Below, piece after piece: positions 8,796 to 18,082 of a stretch of 50,545 nucleotides of DNA (positions are counted from its first letter, which is position 1; every line of letters starts with the position of its first letter). This DNA is from Seribacter sulfatis (GTDB taxonomy: Bacteria; Verrucomicrobiota; Verrucomicrobiia; Opitutales; Seribacteraceae): assembly GCF_964187635.1 (NCBI RefSeq), contig NZ_CAXLMO010000046.1, positions 1 through 50,545 on the forward strand. The letters run 5' to 3'. The notes beneath the pieces were generated by a model. The model saw nothing but the letters and a program-made list of their open reading frames with translations, did no database searches and was not told where the DNA came from. Both the position numbers and the translations under genes were made by a program.

Positions 8796-9607
8796 TTCTT
8801 TTCTATTTGGTTGTCATTCGGTAATATGATTTTTTCGATCATATCCTCTGGTACTCCAATATTTTTTAAAATAGGAGCCACTCGATCGGGGGCAAAAATT
8901 AATCCTACAAATCCAAGGATTACCACGACCATAAAAAGAATAATAAACAATAATGAAGTGGAATAAATTTTGGATATTATCCCCTCTCCTTTCACAACAA
9001 TAACGGTTTGATTTTTATTTAGACCCTTAATTTTATGAGAACTCGAAATACGGTTTTTCCCACCTCTCGCCAACGGTTTTTCGTTTGTATTTACTTGCCG
9101 AGCTGGTGCATTGGGTGGTGGAGGCAAAGGCAATGAAGGTGGTGGTGGAACATATTCCGCTGTATTTCCAATTACATTTTCGGGCTGTGTATCTTCAACC
9201 GGTTGCGGCATTTGTGGTGGATTATCAACCGGAGGAGGATTAGATTCATGGGGCAGTCGAATTTCAGGAACTGGAGCGACTGGAGGAATAACATCCGACC
9301 CTTCGATGGTATCGGTTGGTGAATGAGTAATTTTAGAATCGTTCTCTTCTTCATCTTGGAAGACATCTTCCCACTCTTTCATTTTCTCGTGATCTACCTC
9401 ATCATCTTCAAACTGGTCATAAACAGAGGAATCGATTTCTGGTTCTTGGGGCGAAGCAAGTAAAGAAACAAGTGGAAGCCAACTGTCTTCTCCCTCCCAT
9501 GTACCCAAATCGTCTTGGCTTAATTCATCGACTTGAATGAATTCAAGAATTTCATCACGGGTATAAGGGCCGAAAGTTTTATTATCTTTTTTTACATGTA
9601 TATTCAC
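8792..9607 (-). CDS. GYF_2-domain membrane protein with proline-rich linker
   Basis: 271 residues. The N-terminal GYF_2-like domain occupies about 1-50 (FGPYTRDE at 12-19, Trp43). An acidic stretch at 60-92 follows, then a proline-rich region at 107-168 including YVPPPPSLPLPPPPNAP, a basic segment, and one transmembrane helix at about 214-238 followed by a short tail. By the positive-inside rule the GYF and proline-rich parts face the cytoplasm. The gene overlaps its downstream paralogue by ATGA, so the two are translationally coupled. It lies 66 bases downstream of the cytochrome b gene on the same strand and may belong to that transcript. Function unknown. The proline-rich region could be bound by its own or the partner's GYF domain. 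Confidence 0.8.
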   Translation of the reverse strand: MNIHVKKDNKTFGPYTRDEILEFIQVDELSQDDLGTWEGEDSWLPLVSLLASPQEPEIDSSVYDQFEDDEVDHEKMKEWEDVFQDEEENDSKITHSPTDTIEGSDVIPPVAPVPEIRLPHESNPPPVDNPPQMPQPVEDTQPENVIGNTAEYVPPPPSLPLPPPPNAPARQVNTNEKPLARGGKNRISSSHKIKGLNKNQTVIVVKGEGIISKIYSTSLLFIILFMVVVILGFVGLIFAPDRVAPILKNIGVPEDMIEKIILPNDNQIEKK

Positions 9608-9673
9608 AAAAGAGATTTATTAATAACGCCCACCGATAAAATTCCAAAACAAAAGAATGAATCCAAATATAAC

Positions 9674-11410
9674 TTATTTTTCTGCGGGTCTTAACCGTAT
9701 CCAATCAACGACAATTTCAATTTCTTCTGGAGTAAGTTTATTATCCCGACCAAAGGCAGGCATGCGATCATTTTTCTTTCCGTAAAACCTTTCATGTTCT
9801 GGATTAATAATGAAGTCGGTCATCCATTTCTTCGATCCATACCCCGTTAAATCAGGAGCAGACCCTTCTCCCTCTGAATCAATATCATGACAATCTATAC
9901 AAGCAAGATCGTCATAAAAAATATCCATTAAGCTCTCTCGCCTTTCTTCTGTGAGACTCTCCTGATAAGGTAACTCTGCCAGGTCGGATAAAAGAATAGC
10001 CACTTGAGGGAGTAATTCCTGCTCCTCTTCATCAAATTTCTGTAATACTTTTTTTGCCATTGTTCCGTCCTTAAATGCAGTTCCACCAAAATATTCAAGA
10101 GAGGTGTAATGCTCGTAATTTAATAATTTAGTAAGCCATTCTTGACTCGCAAACCCGGCAAGTTCAGGGGCGGAAGGATCTTCTTCTACAGAATACCCTC
10201 TACCATCGTGACCATTGTAGCGGTGACAACTTGCACAATGCGCGGCAAATATACGACGACCGCGATTTTCGTGATCTTTCCTCAGTAAAGTAACCGCACC
10301 GGCAGGTGGGATCCCCTCCTCCTGTGCGATTTGCACTACTCGATTCGCCTGCCATTCCGCTTCTTTTACAGCAGCGCCATGGTTAATGTTTGACCGATCC
10401 TCTGAAAAAGCAAGGAAAGTAAGTCCTGCCGCACCGGCCAAAAGACACCACCAAAATCCAATATTAAATTGATGACCTTTTCGAGATGCACCTAAAAAGG
10501 GCTGAATAAATATCAATAAACCTAGAACTAACGGGATTATAACTGCACCCCAAAATGCGGGAACATACTTGAGCAATTGAAAAAGGAATAAAAAATACCA
10601 CTCCGGTCGGGCGGGAAACTCATTGGATGGATCTGCGGGTGGTCCCAAAGGTGCTCCCTTGAAATAAAGAGTCAGGATAATAACTGCTAACATAACCGCT
10701 AAGCAAGCGACTCCATCTTTCAATATTTGATCGGGCCAAAAATAAGAGTCTTTTTTAGGGCGGGGTTCTTTAACATGGATTCCATGTTTTCGAAAAAGAT
10801 AAATATGAGCCACAACAAGCCCAATTAAAGCTGCGGGAAGAATACCCGCGTGCAAAGCGAAGAAGCGGGTAATTGTTTGATGACCATACTCAACTCCACC
10901 CACGACAATTTTCTGCAGAATTGGACCAATAAAAGGAACTTCAGCGATTAAATTTGTTGCCACTGCAGTAGCCCAAAAACCTTTTTGGTCCCAAGGTAAT
11001 AAATAGCCAGTTAATGAAAGCGCCAATGTTACACCCAGCAAAGCAATGCCGAACCAAAAATTTAATTCCCGGGGTGCTTTGTATGCCCCGTCTATCATGA
11101 CCTGCATTAAATGTAAGACCAAAAGAACAATCATTGCTTGGGCCATGTAATGATGAACCCCCCGCAAAAACCAACCTCCCCATACTTGGTATTGAATAAA
11201 ATATACACTTTCCCATGCGGTCTGTGCACTGGGACTGTAAGACATCCATAAAAGGGTACCAGTTACTACCTGTGTAAAAAAAGCAAATGTTAAACAACTT
11301 CCCCAAACATACCTCCATCTTGCACCACCCGGTACTTTTTCGTACAGTGCTTCTTTCACTATTCCGCGAATACCCGAGCGATCGTCCAACCAATCTAAAA
11401 ATCTGTTCAT
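9674..11410 (-). CDS. Cytochrome b (b6-type) fused to two cytochrome c domains
   Basis: 578 residues. The first 215 form a cytochrome b/b6 core with four haem-ligand histidines at 86, 100, 187 and 202. The 14-residue gap between the second pair matches b6-type proteins. Residues 225-335 form the subunit-IV-like half with the quinol-site PEWY motif (269-272). The C-terminus carries two c-type haem sites, CASCH (392-396) and CIDCH (504-508), with candidate Met ligands at 451 and 550. It would oxidise quinol and pass electrons through the Rieske protein to its own fused c haems, replacing a separate cytochrome c1. The position equivalent to the b6f haem-cn cysteine appears to be Val35. The start overlaps the Rieske stop (ATGA). 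Confidence 0.93.
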   Translation of the reverse strand: MNRFLDWLDDRSGIRGIVKEALYEKVPGGARWRYVWGSCLTFAFFTQVVTGTLLWMSYSPSAQTAWESVYFIQYQVWGGWFLRGVHHYMAQAMIVLLVLHLMQVMIDGAYKAPRELNFWFGIALLGVTLALSLTGYLLPWDQKGFWATAVATNLIAEVPFIGPILQKIVVGGVEYGHQTITRFFALHAGILPAALIGLVVAHIYLFRKHGIHVKEPRPKKDSYFWPDQILKDGVACLAVMLAVIILTLYFKGAPLGPPADPSNEFPARPEWYFLFLFQLLKYVPAFWGAVIIPLVLGLLIFIQPFLGASRKGHQFNIGFWWCLLAGAAGLTFLAFSEDRSNINHGAAVKEAEWQANRVVQIAQEEGIPPAGAVTLLRKDHENRGRRIFAAHCASCHRYNGHDGRGYSVEEDPSAPELAGFASQEWLTKLLNYEHYTSLEYFGGTAFKDGTMAKKVLQKFDEEEQELLPQVAILLSDLAELPYQESLTEERRESLMDIFYDDLACIDCHDIDSEGEGSAPDLTGYGSKKWMTDFIINPEHERFYGKKNDRMPAFGRDNKLTPEEIEIVVDWIRLRPAEK

Positions 11411-11994
11411 GACAGGGGAACTTTATCGCTGATATTGGGACGGAATTGTTGAAATCGAATCCACACTACTCCCTCTTCCACTTTTGTATCCATTGTGTCC
11501 AACCCCCGAGGGCTTGGACTTTCAACATCAGTAACTGAACCATCCAATCCAAATGTGCTGTTGTGACATGGACAAAAATAGTCATTAGACTTCGAACGAT
11601 AGTCCACCGCACAACCCAGATGTGGGCATTTCAAATTAAATGCAGTTACCTCATCTCCATCGCGAGCAAGATAAACCGCACCAACCGGTACATTTTTGTA
11701 GGTGGTCCACGCATCTTTTACTTGCTCTAAAATAACTTCGAATTTGGCGGGTTTTCCATCTTCGGAAAGGTTTTGTAATGGTGCCACTTTAGTCCACGGT
11801 ACCTTTTCTTGTTTGCCAGAGCTTTTTTTTACAGGATCAAAAACCGTGGTGATTCCTGAGGCAAGTGGAAACAACCCACAAGCAGCAGAGACAGTTACTG
11901 TGGAAACCACAATAAATTTTCTTCTCGAATCCTCTGAACAGCACTTTTTAGTGGTTTCAGGAGTTTCCTTCTTTGTATTCGCTTTTTGAGTCAT
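11407..11994 (-). CDS. Rieske iron-sulfur subunit of the cytochrome bc complex
   Basis: 195 residues. The two cluster boxes are CPHLGC (123-128) and CPCH (141-144): Cys123, His125, Cys141 and His144 ligate the 2Fe-2S centre, and Cys128 with Cys143 form the usual disulfide. An SRRKF twin-arginine motif at 23-27 precedes a hydrophobic stretch, so the protein is probably exported folded by Tat and stays anchored by that helix, with the cluster domain in the periplasm. It is the first gene of a two-gene unit with the fused cytochrome b/c gene, coupled by ATGA. An extended -10 element lies about 100 bases upstream. The usual names qcrA or petC could apply, but the subtype is uncertain. Confidence 0.95.
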   Translation of the reverse strand: MTQKANTKKETPETTKKCCSEDSRRKFIVVSTVTVSAACGLFPLASGITTVFDPVKKSSGKQEKVPWTKVAPLQNLSEDGKPAKFEVILEQVKDAWTTYKNVPVGAVYLARDGDEVTAFNLKCPHLGCAVDYRSKSNDYFCPCHNSTFGLDGSVTDVESPSPRGLDTMDTKVEEGVVWIRFQQFRPNISDKVPLS

Positions 11995-12095
11995 ATGAAA
12001 TTTTTAAGTAATAAAAATACTGGATCTTTTTTATTTTAAATATAATTAAGAAAAAATGAAATTAAGAAATAAAAATGGCTTTCTAGTCATTATGA

Positions 12096-12104
12096 ATTAT
12101 AACA
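12096..12104 (-). promoter_or_regulatory. Candidate extended -10 promoter for the cytochrome bc genes
   Basis: On the minus strand this reads TGTTATAAT, a perfect extended -10 (TGn plus TATAAT), about 100 bases before the Rieske start. No good -35 box is found at 16-18 bases, which extended -10 promoters do not need. The rest of 11995-12218 is AT-rich with no other recognisable element. Confidence 0.4.
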
Positions 12105-12218
12105 AAAAGTAAGTCACAAAAGATCAAATATCCAATTAAATGGAATGAGTTTTAGATGAACTAACAGATTTGAATCCCGATTAATTCGTATTTTGTAAGA
12201 AAAATTAGATATACAATT

Positions 12219-13463
12219 TCACTCAGGGAAATCAGGAAGTGGAGGTAAGCCACCCCCTAAGGAATCATCTCCCGGTAAAGGAGGAAGCCCTCCGCTTGAG
12301 TCATCAGAAAAACCAGGAAGTGGAGGAAGATCATCAGTTCCAGAACCTGGTAGCGGTGGAAGATCGTCTCCGCCAGAACCGGGAAGACCAGGAAGTGGGG
12401 GTAAGTCGTCTCCACCAGAATCAGGAAAAGCAGGAAGATCGCTAGCACCTGTCTCGGGAAGACCAGGAAGTGGGGGTAAAGCCTCATCACTTGGAGGAGA
12501 ACTGGGGAAGGAGGGAAGATTTGCGTCCATTGATTCAGGAAGCCCAGGGAGAGGAGGCAACCCGTCATCGCTCGCAGGGAACTCTGGAGCAGATTCCAAG
12601 GGTATCTCACTGGATTCAGGAAGTGGTGGAAATTCAGTCGTACCGCTCCCAGGCAGATCTAACAAATCATCAGATAAAACAGGATTATTCTGAGGAATCG
12701 AAGGGGTGACTTCGATTGCTGGCGTGTCTGAAGCGTCAGGCAATGGTGGAAATTCATTGGAGATTGGGGATGGATCAGAGGGGAACGAAGGAAAAGAATC
12801 TGCACTCGAATCACTTCCGGGTAGAGAAGGAAAGGGTTCGTTTACAATTGATTTTTCTTCTGGGAAAACTTTTTCAGCTCCAGACTCAACCGGCTGGAAC
12901 TGCAAGGCTTCCTTCACATCCTTACGATCTTCGGATATCACCGGTTCTTGCCTAGGTGTAACAAAAGGCTTTTCAGATAATTGTATTGGAGACCCATCCG
13001 ATCTCCATGTTGCTTCTTTTCCATGCCTGGTTCCGTTTGTGTAAGCACGAACATACATTTTTTGCCCATTAGGCCACCAACGGGTTACTGTTCCATGCCA
13101 ACGTCCCTCACTATAGTTTCTCTCATACATCTTGATTCCGTTCGAAAACCAGCGAGCACTTAAACCCTCTTTTTTTCCTTCTTTCCAAGATTCATCAGCT
13201 AAAACATAATCTCCGCTTTCTCCTTTTTCTATTGATAAAATTCGTCCGGTAAACGGGCGGTCATTGAACTTTTGGTACAATAAACCATATCGAGATTCAA
13301 AGTAATTACCGTATTCCTCGGTAGTTACCTGGAAGGCATCATCGGTCACACCGACAATTCCCTGGGAGGAAGAATCTTCGGATATGTTTTGCCGATAACT
13401 ATTTTGGCAAGAGGAAAAAAATAAAGCACAGGCAAGAAAAGAAACTAAGAACAGATTTTTCAT
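12219..13463 (-). CDS. YwqK/MORN-repeat lipoprotein with LPPLPG-rich tail
   Basis: 414 residues from the ATG at 13463. A longer frame exists upstream, but this start places the signal peptide correctly. The signal ends in FSSC (Cys19), a lipobox. Residues 70-160 hold a PFTG-led module and about three YwqK-type repeats (WKEGKKEG, WFSNGIK, WWPNGQK). The C-terminal half, from about 210, is low-complexity and built from LPPLPG, FPPLP and acidic/Ser/Gly spacers, ending in a dense run of LPPLPG units. It is a relative of the lipoproteins at 25533 and 37449. YwqK repeats are found in bacterial antitoxin-like and surface proteins, but the biochemical role is unknown. It is probably a surface or outer-membrane component. 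It lies upstream of the Rieske gene on the same strand, separated by 224 bases. Confidence 0.82.
   Translation of the reverse strand: MKNLFLVSFLACALFFSSCQNSYRQNISEDSSSQGIVGVTDDAFQVTTEEYGNYFESRYGLLYQKFNDRPFTGRILSIEKGESGDYVLADESWKEGKKEGLSARWFSNGIKMYERNYSEGRWHGTVTRWWPNGQKMYVRAYTNGTRHGKEATWRSDGSPIQLSEKPFVTPRQEPVISEDRKDVKEALQFQPVESGAEKVFPEEKSIVNEPFPSLPGSDSSADSFPSFPSDPSPISNEFPPLPDASDTPAIEVTPSIPQNNPVLSDDLLDLPGSGTTEFPPLPESSEIPLESAPEFPASDDGLPPLPGLPESMDANLPSFPSSPPSDEALPPLPGLPETGASDLPAFPDSGGDDLPPLPGLPGSGGDDLPPLPGSGTDDLPPLPGFSDDSSGGLPPLPGDDSLGGGLPPLPDFPE
12222..12836 (-). repeat. Low-complexity region coding for LPPLPG units
   Basis: The 3' half of the lipoprotein gene consists of degenerate repeats coding for (L/F)PPLP followed by G and acidic or Ser/Gly spacers. 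Seven LPPLP and two FPPLP copies can be counted, most tightly spaced in the last 120 codons. At DNA level the units resemble ccaggaagtggaggaagatc with changes. Such tracts vary in length by slippage. Confidence 0.8.
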
Positions 13464-13597
13464 AATAAATAGCGTGATCAATTTGAAGAGGAATGCAAGA
13501 TTGAAGGACATTAATCTACAATGTTATTGTCAAAACTTTATTATTATGTTTTCGATTAATTTTAATTTTTCTTAAATTCACTCCCTTAACCCAAATT

Positions 13598-15784
13598 ATG
13601 AATATTGAAAATCTTTCCCTTATAATACCCGCCTTTGGAATATTAGCTTTGCTTTTCACTTGGTGGAAAACAAAACAAATAAATGCACAGCCTGAAGGCA
13701 CTCCCAAAATGGCTAAAATTGCGGCGAGCATACAGGAAGGTGCCATGGCATTTTTAAAGGCAGAATATAAAGTCTTATTCGTGTTTGTTATTGCAGTGGC
13801 GATCCTATTGGGTTGGAGCGGGTCACAAAACCCAAATAGCCATGTTTATGTTGCAGTTTCATTTGTTGTGGGTGCATTCTGCTCGGCACTCGCCGGATAT
13901 TTAGGAATGGTCGTGGCCACAAAAGCCAATGTAAGAACTACCAATGCGGCTCGAGAAAGTTTAGGAAAAGCGCTGGAGGTTGCATTTGCGGGTGGGTCCG
14001 TTATGGGGCTTGGAGTTGTGGGTTTAGGAATTCTTGGATTAGGTGGTTTATTTGCATACTTCGCCCAGGAATTTAGTGCTTTCGAAGGAGGTGCTGCCTT
14101 AAATACTACTCTCTCTGTTTTGACTGGTTTTTCATTCGGTGCATCTTCAATTGCACTTTTCGCACGCGTGGGTGGTGGTATTTACACGAAAGCTGCAGAT
14201 GTGGGAGCAGACTTGGTCGGAAAAGTGGAGGCAGGTATCCCGGAAGATCACCCGCTCAATCCCGCTACAATTGCAGATAATGTGGGTGATAATGTGGGTG
14301 ATGTGGCCGGAATGGGTGCAGATTTATTTGAGTCTTATGTAGGGTCAATTATCGGGACTATGATCCTAGGAGCAGCCATGGTTGCAGGTTCTGACAATTT
14401 CCAAGATGAATTAAATGGATTATCACCGGTCTTTTTACCTCTTTTATTAGGAGCAATTGGAATTGTCACTTCGATACTAGGTACTTTCTTGGTAAAAGTA
14501 AAGGATGGTGGGGACCCACACAAAGCCCTTAATAAAGGCGAGCTTGTAGCATCCCTCGCAATGATCATATGCTCCTATATTACCATTAATTATTTTCTGC
14601 CACAAACATGGAACTATGACGGAGCCACCTTCACCTCGGATGGTGTATTTTATGCAATTATAATTGGATTAGTTTCCGGTTTAGCTATCGGTAAAATTAC
14701 TGAGTATTATACCGGAACTGGCACGAAGCCTGTTAAATCAATTGTTGAGCAATCCATTACAGGCAGTGCCACTAACATAATTGGTGGCCTTGGAATTGGG
14801 ATGATCTCCACTACTTTTCCTATCCTTATTCTAGCGGCTGCAGTTGTAGGTGCTCATGAATTAGCAGGGCTCTACGGAATCGCAATTGCTGCAGTAGGTA
14901 TGCTTTCAAATACCGGGATACAATTGGCAGTAGATGCTTATGGCCCCATTTCTGATAATGCCGGTGGAATCGCGGAAATGTCCGAACTTCCTAGCGAAGT
15001 AAGGCAACGCACGGACAAGCTTGATGCAGTAGGAAATACGACTGCTGCAATTGGGAAAGGATTTGCCATTGGTTCAGCTGCACTTACTGCACTCGCACTT
15101 TTTGCCGCTTTCAAGGAAACTGCTGGAATTGATGTGATTGATGTATCTACCCCTAAAGTAATGGCCGGGCTATTCATTGGGGCAATGCTGCCCTTTTTAT
15201 TTAGTGCCTTAGCAATGGGCGCCGTAGGTCGTGCGGCAATGGCAATGATTCAAGAAGTTCGTCGACAATTTAAAGAAATTCCTGCCCTTAAAAAAGCTCT
15301 TATAATTTTAGATAAAAATGATGGTAAGCCATCTGATCAATGGTCTGAAGTGGAGAGAGCACAATTCGACGAAGCTATCGATGCTGCAGAATATGGTAAA
15401 TGTGTCGAAATCTCAACCCAGTCGGCAATCAAAGAAATGGTTGCCCCCGGTTTAGTTGCGATTCTCACCCCGGTACTAATCGGCTTTGGAGGAGGACCAG
15501 TAATGCTTGGAGGCTTACTCGCAGGGGTTACCGCATCTGGGGTTTTAATGGCGCTTTTTCAATCCAATGCCGGTGGAGCATGGGATAATGCAAAAAAGAT
15601 GGTGGAAGAGGGCTACGAAATGGGAGGTGTGAAATACGGAAAAGGCTCGGATGTACATAAAGCAACTGTGGTCGGTGACACTGTGGGCGACCCATTGAAA
15701 GACACCTCTGGACCATCTCTCAATATATTGCTTAAATTGATGTCTGTGGTGGCTTTAGTACTGGCCCCATTTATAAAAGTTTAA
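13598..15784 (+). CDS. hppA: Membrane-bound ion-translocating pyrophosphatase
   Basis: 728 residues with about 16 hydrophobic segments. It couples hydrolysis of pyrophosphate to export of H+ or Na+ across the inner membrane. The family signature DVGADLVGKVE is at 201-211, followed by the Asp-rich DNVGDNVGD (227-235) that binds Mg-pyrophosphate. The K+-dependence region reads GNTTAAIGKG (479-488): Ala483 and Gly486 occupy the positions that are Lys and Thr in K+-independent enzymes, so this is predicted to be the K+-dependent type. Whether H+ or Na+ is pumped cannot be told by eye. The stop interlocks with that of the convergent rpe gene (shared TTAA). Together with ppdK in this window it suggests energy use of pyrophosphate. 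Confidence 0.97.
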   Translation: MNIENLSLIIPAFGILALLFTWWKTKQINAQPEGTPKMAKIAASIQEGAMAFLKAEYKVLFVFVIAVAILLGWSGSQNPNSHVYVAVSFVVGAFCSALAGYLGMVVATKANVRTTNAARESLGKALEVAFAGGSVMGLGVVGLGILGLGGLFAYFAQEFSAFEGGAALNTTLSVLTGFSFGASSIALFARVGGGIYTKAADVGADLVGKVEAGIPEDHPLNPATIADNVGDNVGDVAGMGADLFESYVGSIIGTMILGAAMVAGSDNFQDELNGLSPVFLPLLLGAIGIVTSILGTFLVKVKDGGDPHKALNKGELVASLAMIICSYITINYFLPQTWNYDGATFTSDGVFYAIIIGLVSGLAIGKITEYYTGTGTKPVKSIVEQSITGSATNIIGGLGIGMISTTFPILILAAAVVGAHELAGLYGIAIAAVGMLSNTGIQLAVDAYGPISDNAGGIAEMSELPSEVRQRTDKLDAVGNTTAAIGKGFAIGSAALTALALFAAFKETAGIDVIDVSTPKVMAGLFIGAMLPFLFSALAMGAVGRAAMAMIQEVRRQFKEIPALKKALIILDKNDGKPSDQWSEVERAQFDEAIDAAEYGKCVEISTQSAIKEMVAPGLVAILTPVLIGFGGGPVMLGGLLAGVTASGVLMALFQSNAGGAWDNAKKMVEEGYEMGGVKYGKGSDVHKATVVGDTVGDPLKDTSGPSLNILLKLMSVVALVLAPFIKV

Positions 15785-16446
15785 GACTTCTCTCCCACAG
15801 ACTGGGCAAATTCTCGACGCTCCGCATCACTGCCTTTATAATAAGCGGTTCCTGCTACAAAGACATCAACACCAGCATCTAAACAAGGTTGTACGTGAGT
15901 TGGACCAACTCCCCCGTCTACCTCAATCAGAAATTGGTTGGATGACTTTTCCCGTAAAGCAGTAAGTTCTTTGACCTTATTAAGCACATCATGAATAAAG
16001 CTCTGACCGCCAAAGCCTGGAACTACGGTCATGCATAAAACTAAATCAATACTGTGGTGGGTAATAATTTCGTAAATGTCTTCGACTGGAGTAGCTGGAT
16101 TTAATGCAATGCCTACTTTTTTTCCAAGTGATTTAATATGCTTAATTGATTCGGAATGGTCATAAGAAGGCTCGATGTGAATTGTAATTAAGTCAGCGCC
16201 CGCTTGATTAAAAGCATCAATATAAAGATGCGGATTATCGAGCATTAAGTGAACATCAAAAAAGAGTTCTGACTCTTTTCTCAAGTCAGCCACAGTTTGT
16301 GGCCCAAAACTTAAATTGGGTACGAAGTGCCCATCCATAATATCGAGGTGAATCCATTGACGACCGTCACCCTCAGCAATATCGAGTGCAGTTTTCAAAT
16401 TCGCGTGATTACCCGCGAGGATAGAGGGTGCTAAAAGCTTTTTCAT
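15781..16446 (-). CDS. rpe: Ribulose-phosphate 3-epimerase
   Basis: 221 residues, normal length. It interconverts ribulose 5-phosphate and xylulose 5-phosphate in the pentose phosphate pathway. The family start LLAPSILAG is at 4-12. Metal-site residues are His33 and Asp35 (HLDIMDGHFVPN), His66 (DVHLMLD) and Asp177 (EVDGGV). The phosphate-binding VVPGFGGQSF lies at 141-150. It sits 12 bases downstream of the LptE-like gene on the same strand and so may be last in the fabH-TPR-LptE unit. Its stop overlaps that of hppA by four bases, leaving no space for a terminator between the convergent genes. Confidence 0.97.
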   Translation of the reverse strand: MKKLLAPSILAGNHANLKTALDIAEGDGRQWIHLDIMDGHFVPNLSFGPQTVADLRKESELFFDVHLMLDNPHLYIDAFNQAGADLITIHIEPSYDHSESIKHIKSLGKKVGIALNPATPVEDIYEIITHHSIDLVLCMTVVPGFGGQSFIHDVLNKVKELTALREKSSNQFLIEVDGGVGPTHVQPCLDAGVDVFVAGTAYYKGSDAERREFAQSVGEKS

Positions 16447-16458
16447 AATAAGATATTT

Positions 16459-16959
16459 TTACCAGCGATAATTCTCAATAAGTTGGGAGACTTGCTGACC
16501 CAATGATTCAGATATGCTTAAAAGAGCTTGTCGATCTGATGGAACTGAAAGGGAGTTATCTCTCAGTACGGAAGCATGTTCGGTAATAGATGTATCTTTA
16601 AACAATACTTTGCCACTCCGTTTGGTAAGAGAAACATTGGCTTGAACACTCATTCGAAATCCAGCTGCAAGAAGAGTATCAGTTGGTTTATAAATTTCAG
16701 TTCCCTTGCTGTAATCAATTAAAGTAACCCGCAATATGTAATTACAGTCTTGAATATTAGACCGGATGAAGAAATGTCCACGACGAATAATTTGATCACG
16801 AATTTTATTACTTACAAAAGAGCCCAACTGAGGAGCCAATGTTTGATTACTAACTACTTCAATGTAGACCGACTTGGATCCAAGTTCTGTACTTTTGTAT
16901 TTACAACTACATAAAAGTAATAAAAAAAAAAGGCTCTTTAGGTAAAAGATCTTATTCAT
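16459..16959 (-). CDS. LptE-like lipoprotein
   Basis: 166 residues from the ATG at 16959. The open frame extends further upstream, but this start puts the signal peptide at the N-terminus. The signal ends in LLCSC (Cys19), a lipobox. The mature part has the pattern of the LPS-assembly lipoprotein family: an early strand YIEVVSNQT, a helix with NKIRDQIIRRG, and later alternating strands with VQANVSLTKRSGKVLFKDTS and a C-terminal helix LGQQVSQLIENYRW. In that family the protein plugs the LptD barrel in the outer membrane for lipopolysaccharide export. Its gene overlaps the end of the TPR (BamD-like) gene by 8 bases. Both being envelope-assembly genes supports the call, though no single residue proves it. 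Confidence 0.65.
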   Translation of the reverse strand: MNKIFYLKSLFFLLLLCSCKYKSTELGSKSVYIEVVSNQTLAPQLGSFVSNKIRDQIIRRGHFFIRSNIQDCNYILRVTLIDYSKGTEIYKPTDTLLAAGFRMSVQANVSLTKRSGKVLFKDTSITEHASVLRDNSLSVPSDRQALLSISESLGQQVSQLIENYRW

Positions 16960-18067
16960 TAGCACTGCGAAGCTCAGCAACTTTCTTCTCGGCTTCCCTT
17001 GCCGCTTCAGATTCCGGGGCAATGGTTATAGCTTCATTGTAAAATTGAAGCGCTGGGCGGTTTCCGAGTTCGCGCCAATGAGTAAGATAATACTTTCCAT
17101 ATTTCTCAACATACTTCCCGACAATCACCTTACTTGCCGCGAGGGTTTCTCTCATTTTTTTTCGACCTCTTTCAGCCGCTAAATTTCTTTTTTTTGCCTC
17201 CTCTAATCGATTGTTATAATCAGACAATTCTTCGTGTTTGCTTTTGGGAGGAGATTCCGCAAAAAGGATTAAATAATCTTCATAAAAATTGAGTGCTTTT
17301 AGAGTTGCACCCTGATCATAAGCAGGACCCGCAACCCGACTCTCGAAAATTTGTGCTAATATGAAATATGATTCCTCACAAAGATAGTTGTCGGGGTATA
17401 AGTTAGTTAATCTTTCAAGGGCATCGATTGCTTCCTCTTCCTTATTATCTTTGATCGCAATTTCAGATAATGCCATAAGGGCACGAGGGGCAAATCTTGG
17501 TCCACGAGCCAGACCGGCAATTTGATTGAGTCTCAAGCGATCTTGAACCCCCGAACGAAACCTTGGAACCACTCCCCACTTGCGAGGCAACTTATCCTTC
17601 GCCAGTCGTTCCGCGATTCTCATCAGAGACTCCGCAACTCGTTCAAAATCATAGTCTGTATAAGCCTCTGCAATAAGACGCAAATGTTGAAAAGCCTTTT
17701 GCCAGTCCCCTTTCTTCTCGCGTAAATTTGCGGCTCGATAAAGGGATTCAGGTCCAATCTGTATTTCATTGCCCTTTCTAATTATTCGATAATCGGAGCG
17801 TCTTTTGGAAAAATTCTCATAAAGAGAAAGTGCGTCTCCACTGTCACCTTCTGCTTCAGCCTGTTCGGCTTCAAGAAACCATAATTTAGCCTGCTTATCG
17901 TCGAGGGGATCACGATTCTTTTTAAAAAAACCCGTACCTGGAAATAGGTATTCCTTATCGTTATTAGAAGAGTTTCTGTTATTCCTACTGTCTCCCGGTG
18001 AGACTGACCAGAGGAATGAAGATGACAAAAGTAATATAAAGCCAAAGAGTATAGTGAGTTGTTTCAT
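16952..18067 (-). CDS. TPR-containing exported protein, BamD-like
   Basis: 371 residues with an N-terminal signal peptide (hydrophobic 4-21, probable cleavage after SVS). The rest is helical, with tetratricopeptide-like repeats around 50-155 and again near 190-255 (ALERLTNLYPDNYLCEESY, NFYEDYLILF). This resembles BamD/YbgF-type periplasmic scaffolds that hold outer-membrane assembly factors. There is no obvious lipobox Cys, unlike canonical BamD. The gene follows fabH by 15 bases and overlaps the LptE-like gene, so it is probably co-transcribed with envelope and fatty-acid genes. A role in outer-membrane assembly is inferred from structure and context. Confidence 0.7.
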   Translation of the reverse strand: MKQLTILFGFILLLSSSFLWSVSPGDSRNNRNSSNNDKEYLFPGTGFFKKNRDPLDDKQAKLWFLEAEQAEAEGDSGDALSLYENFSKRRSDYRIIRKGNEIQIGPESLYRAANLREKKGDWQKAFQHLRLIAEAYTDYDFERVAESLMRIAERLAKDKLPRKWGVVPRFRSGVQDRLRLNQIAGLARGPRFAPRALMALSEIAIKDNKEEEAIDALERLTNLYPDNYLCEESYFILAQIFESRVAGPAYDQGATLKALNFYEDYLILFAESPPKSKHEELSDYNNRLEEAKKRNLAAERGRKKMRETLAASKVIVGKYVEKYGKYYLTHWRELGNRPALQFYNEAITIAPESEAAREAEKKVAELRSANE

Positions 18068-18082
18068 TAAATTTAAAAAGGG

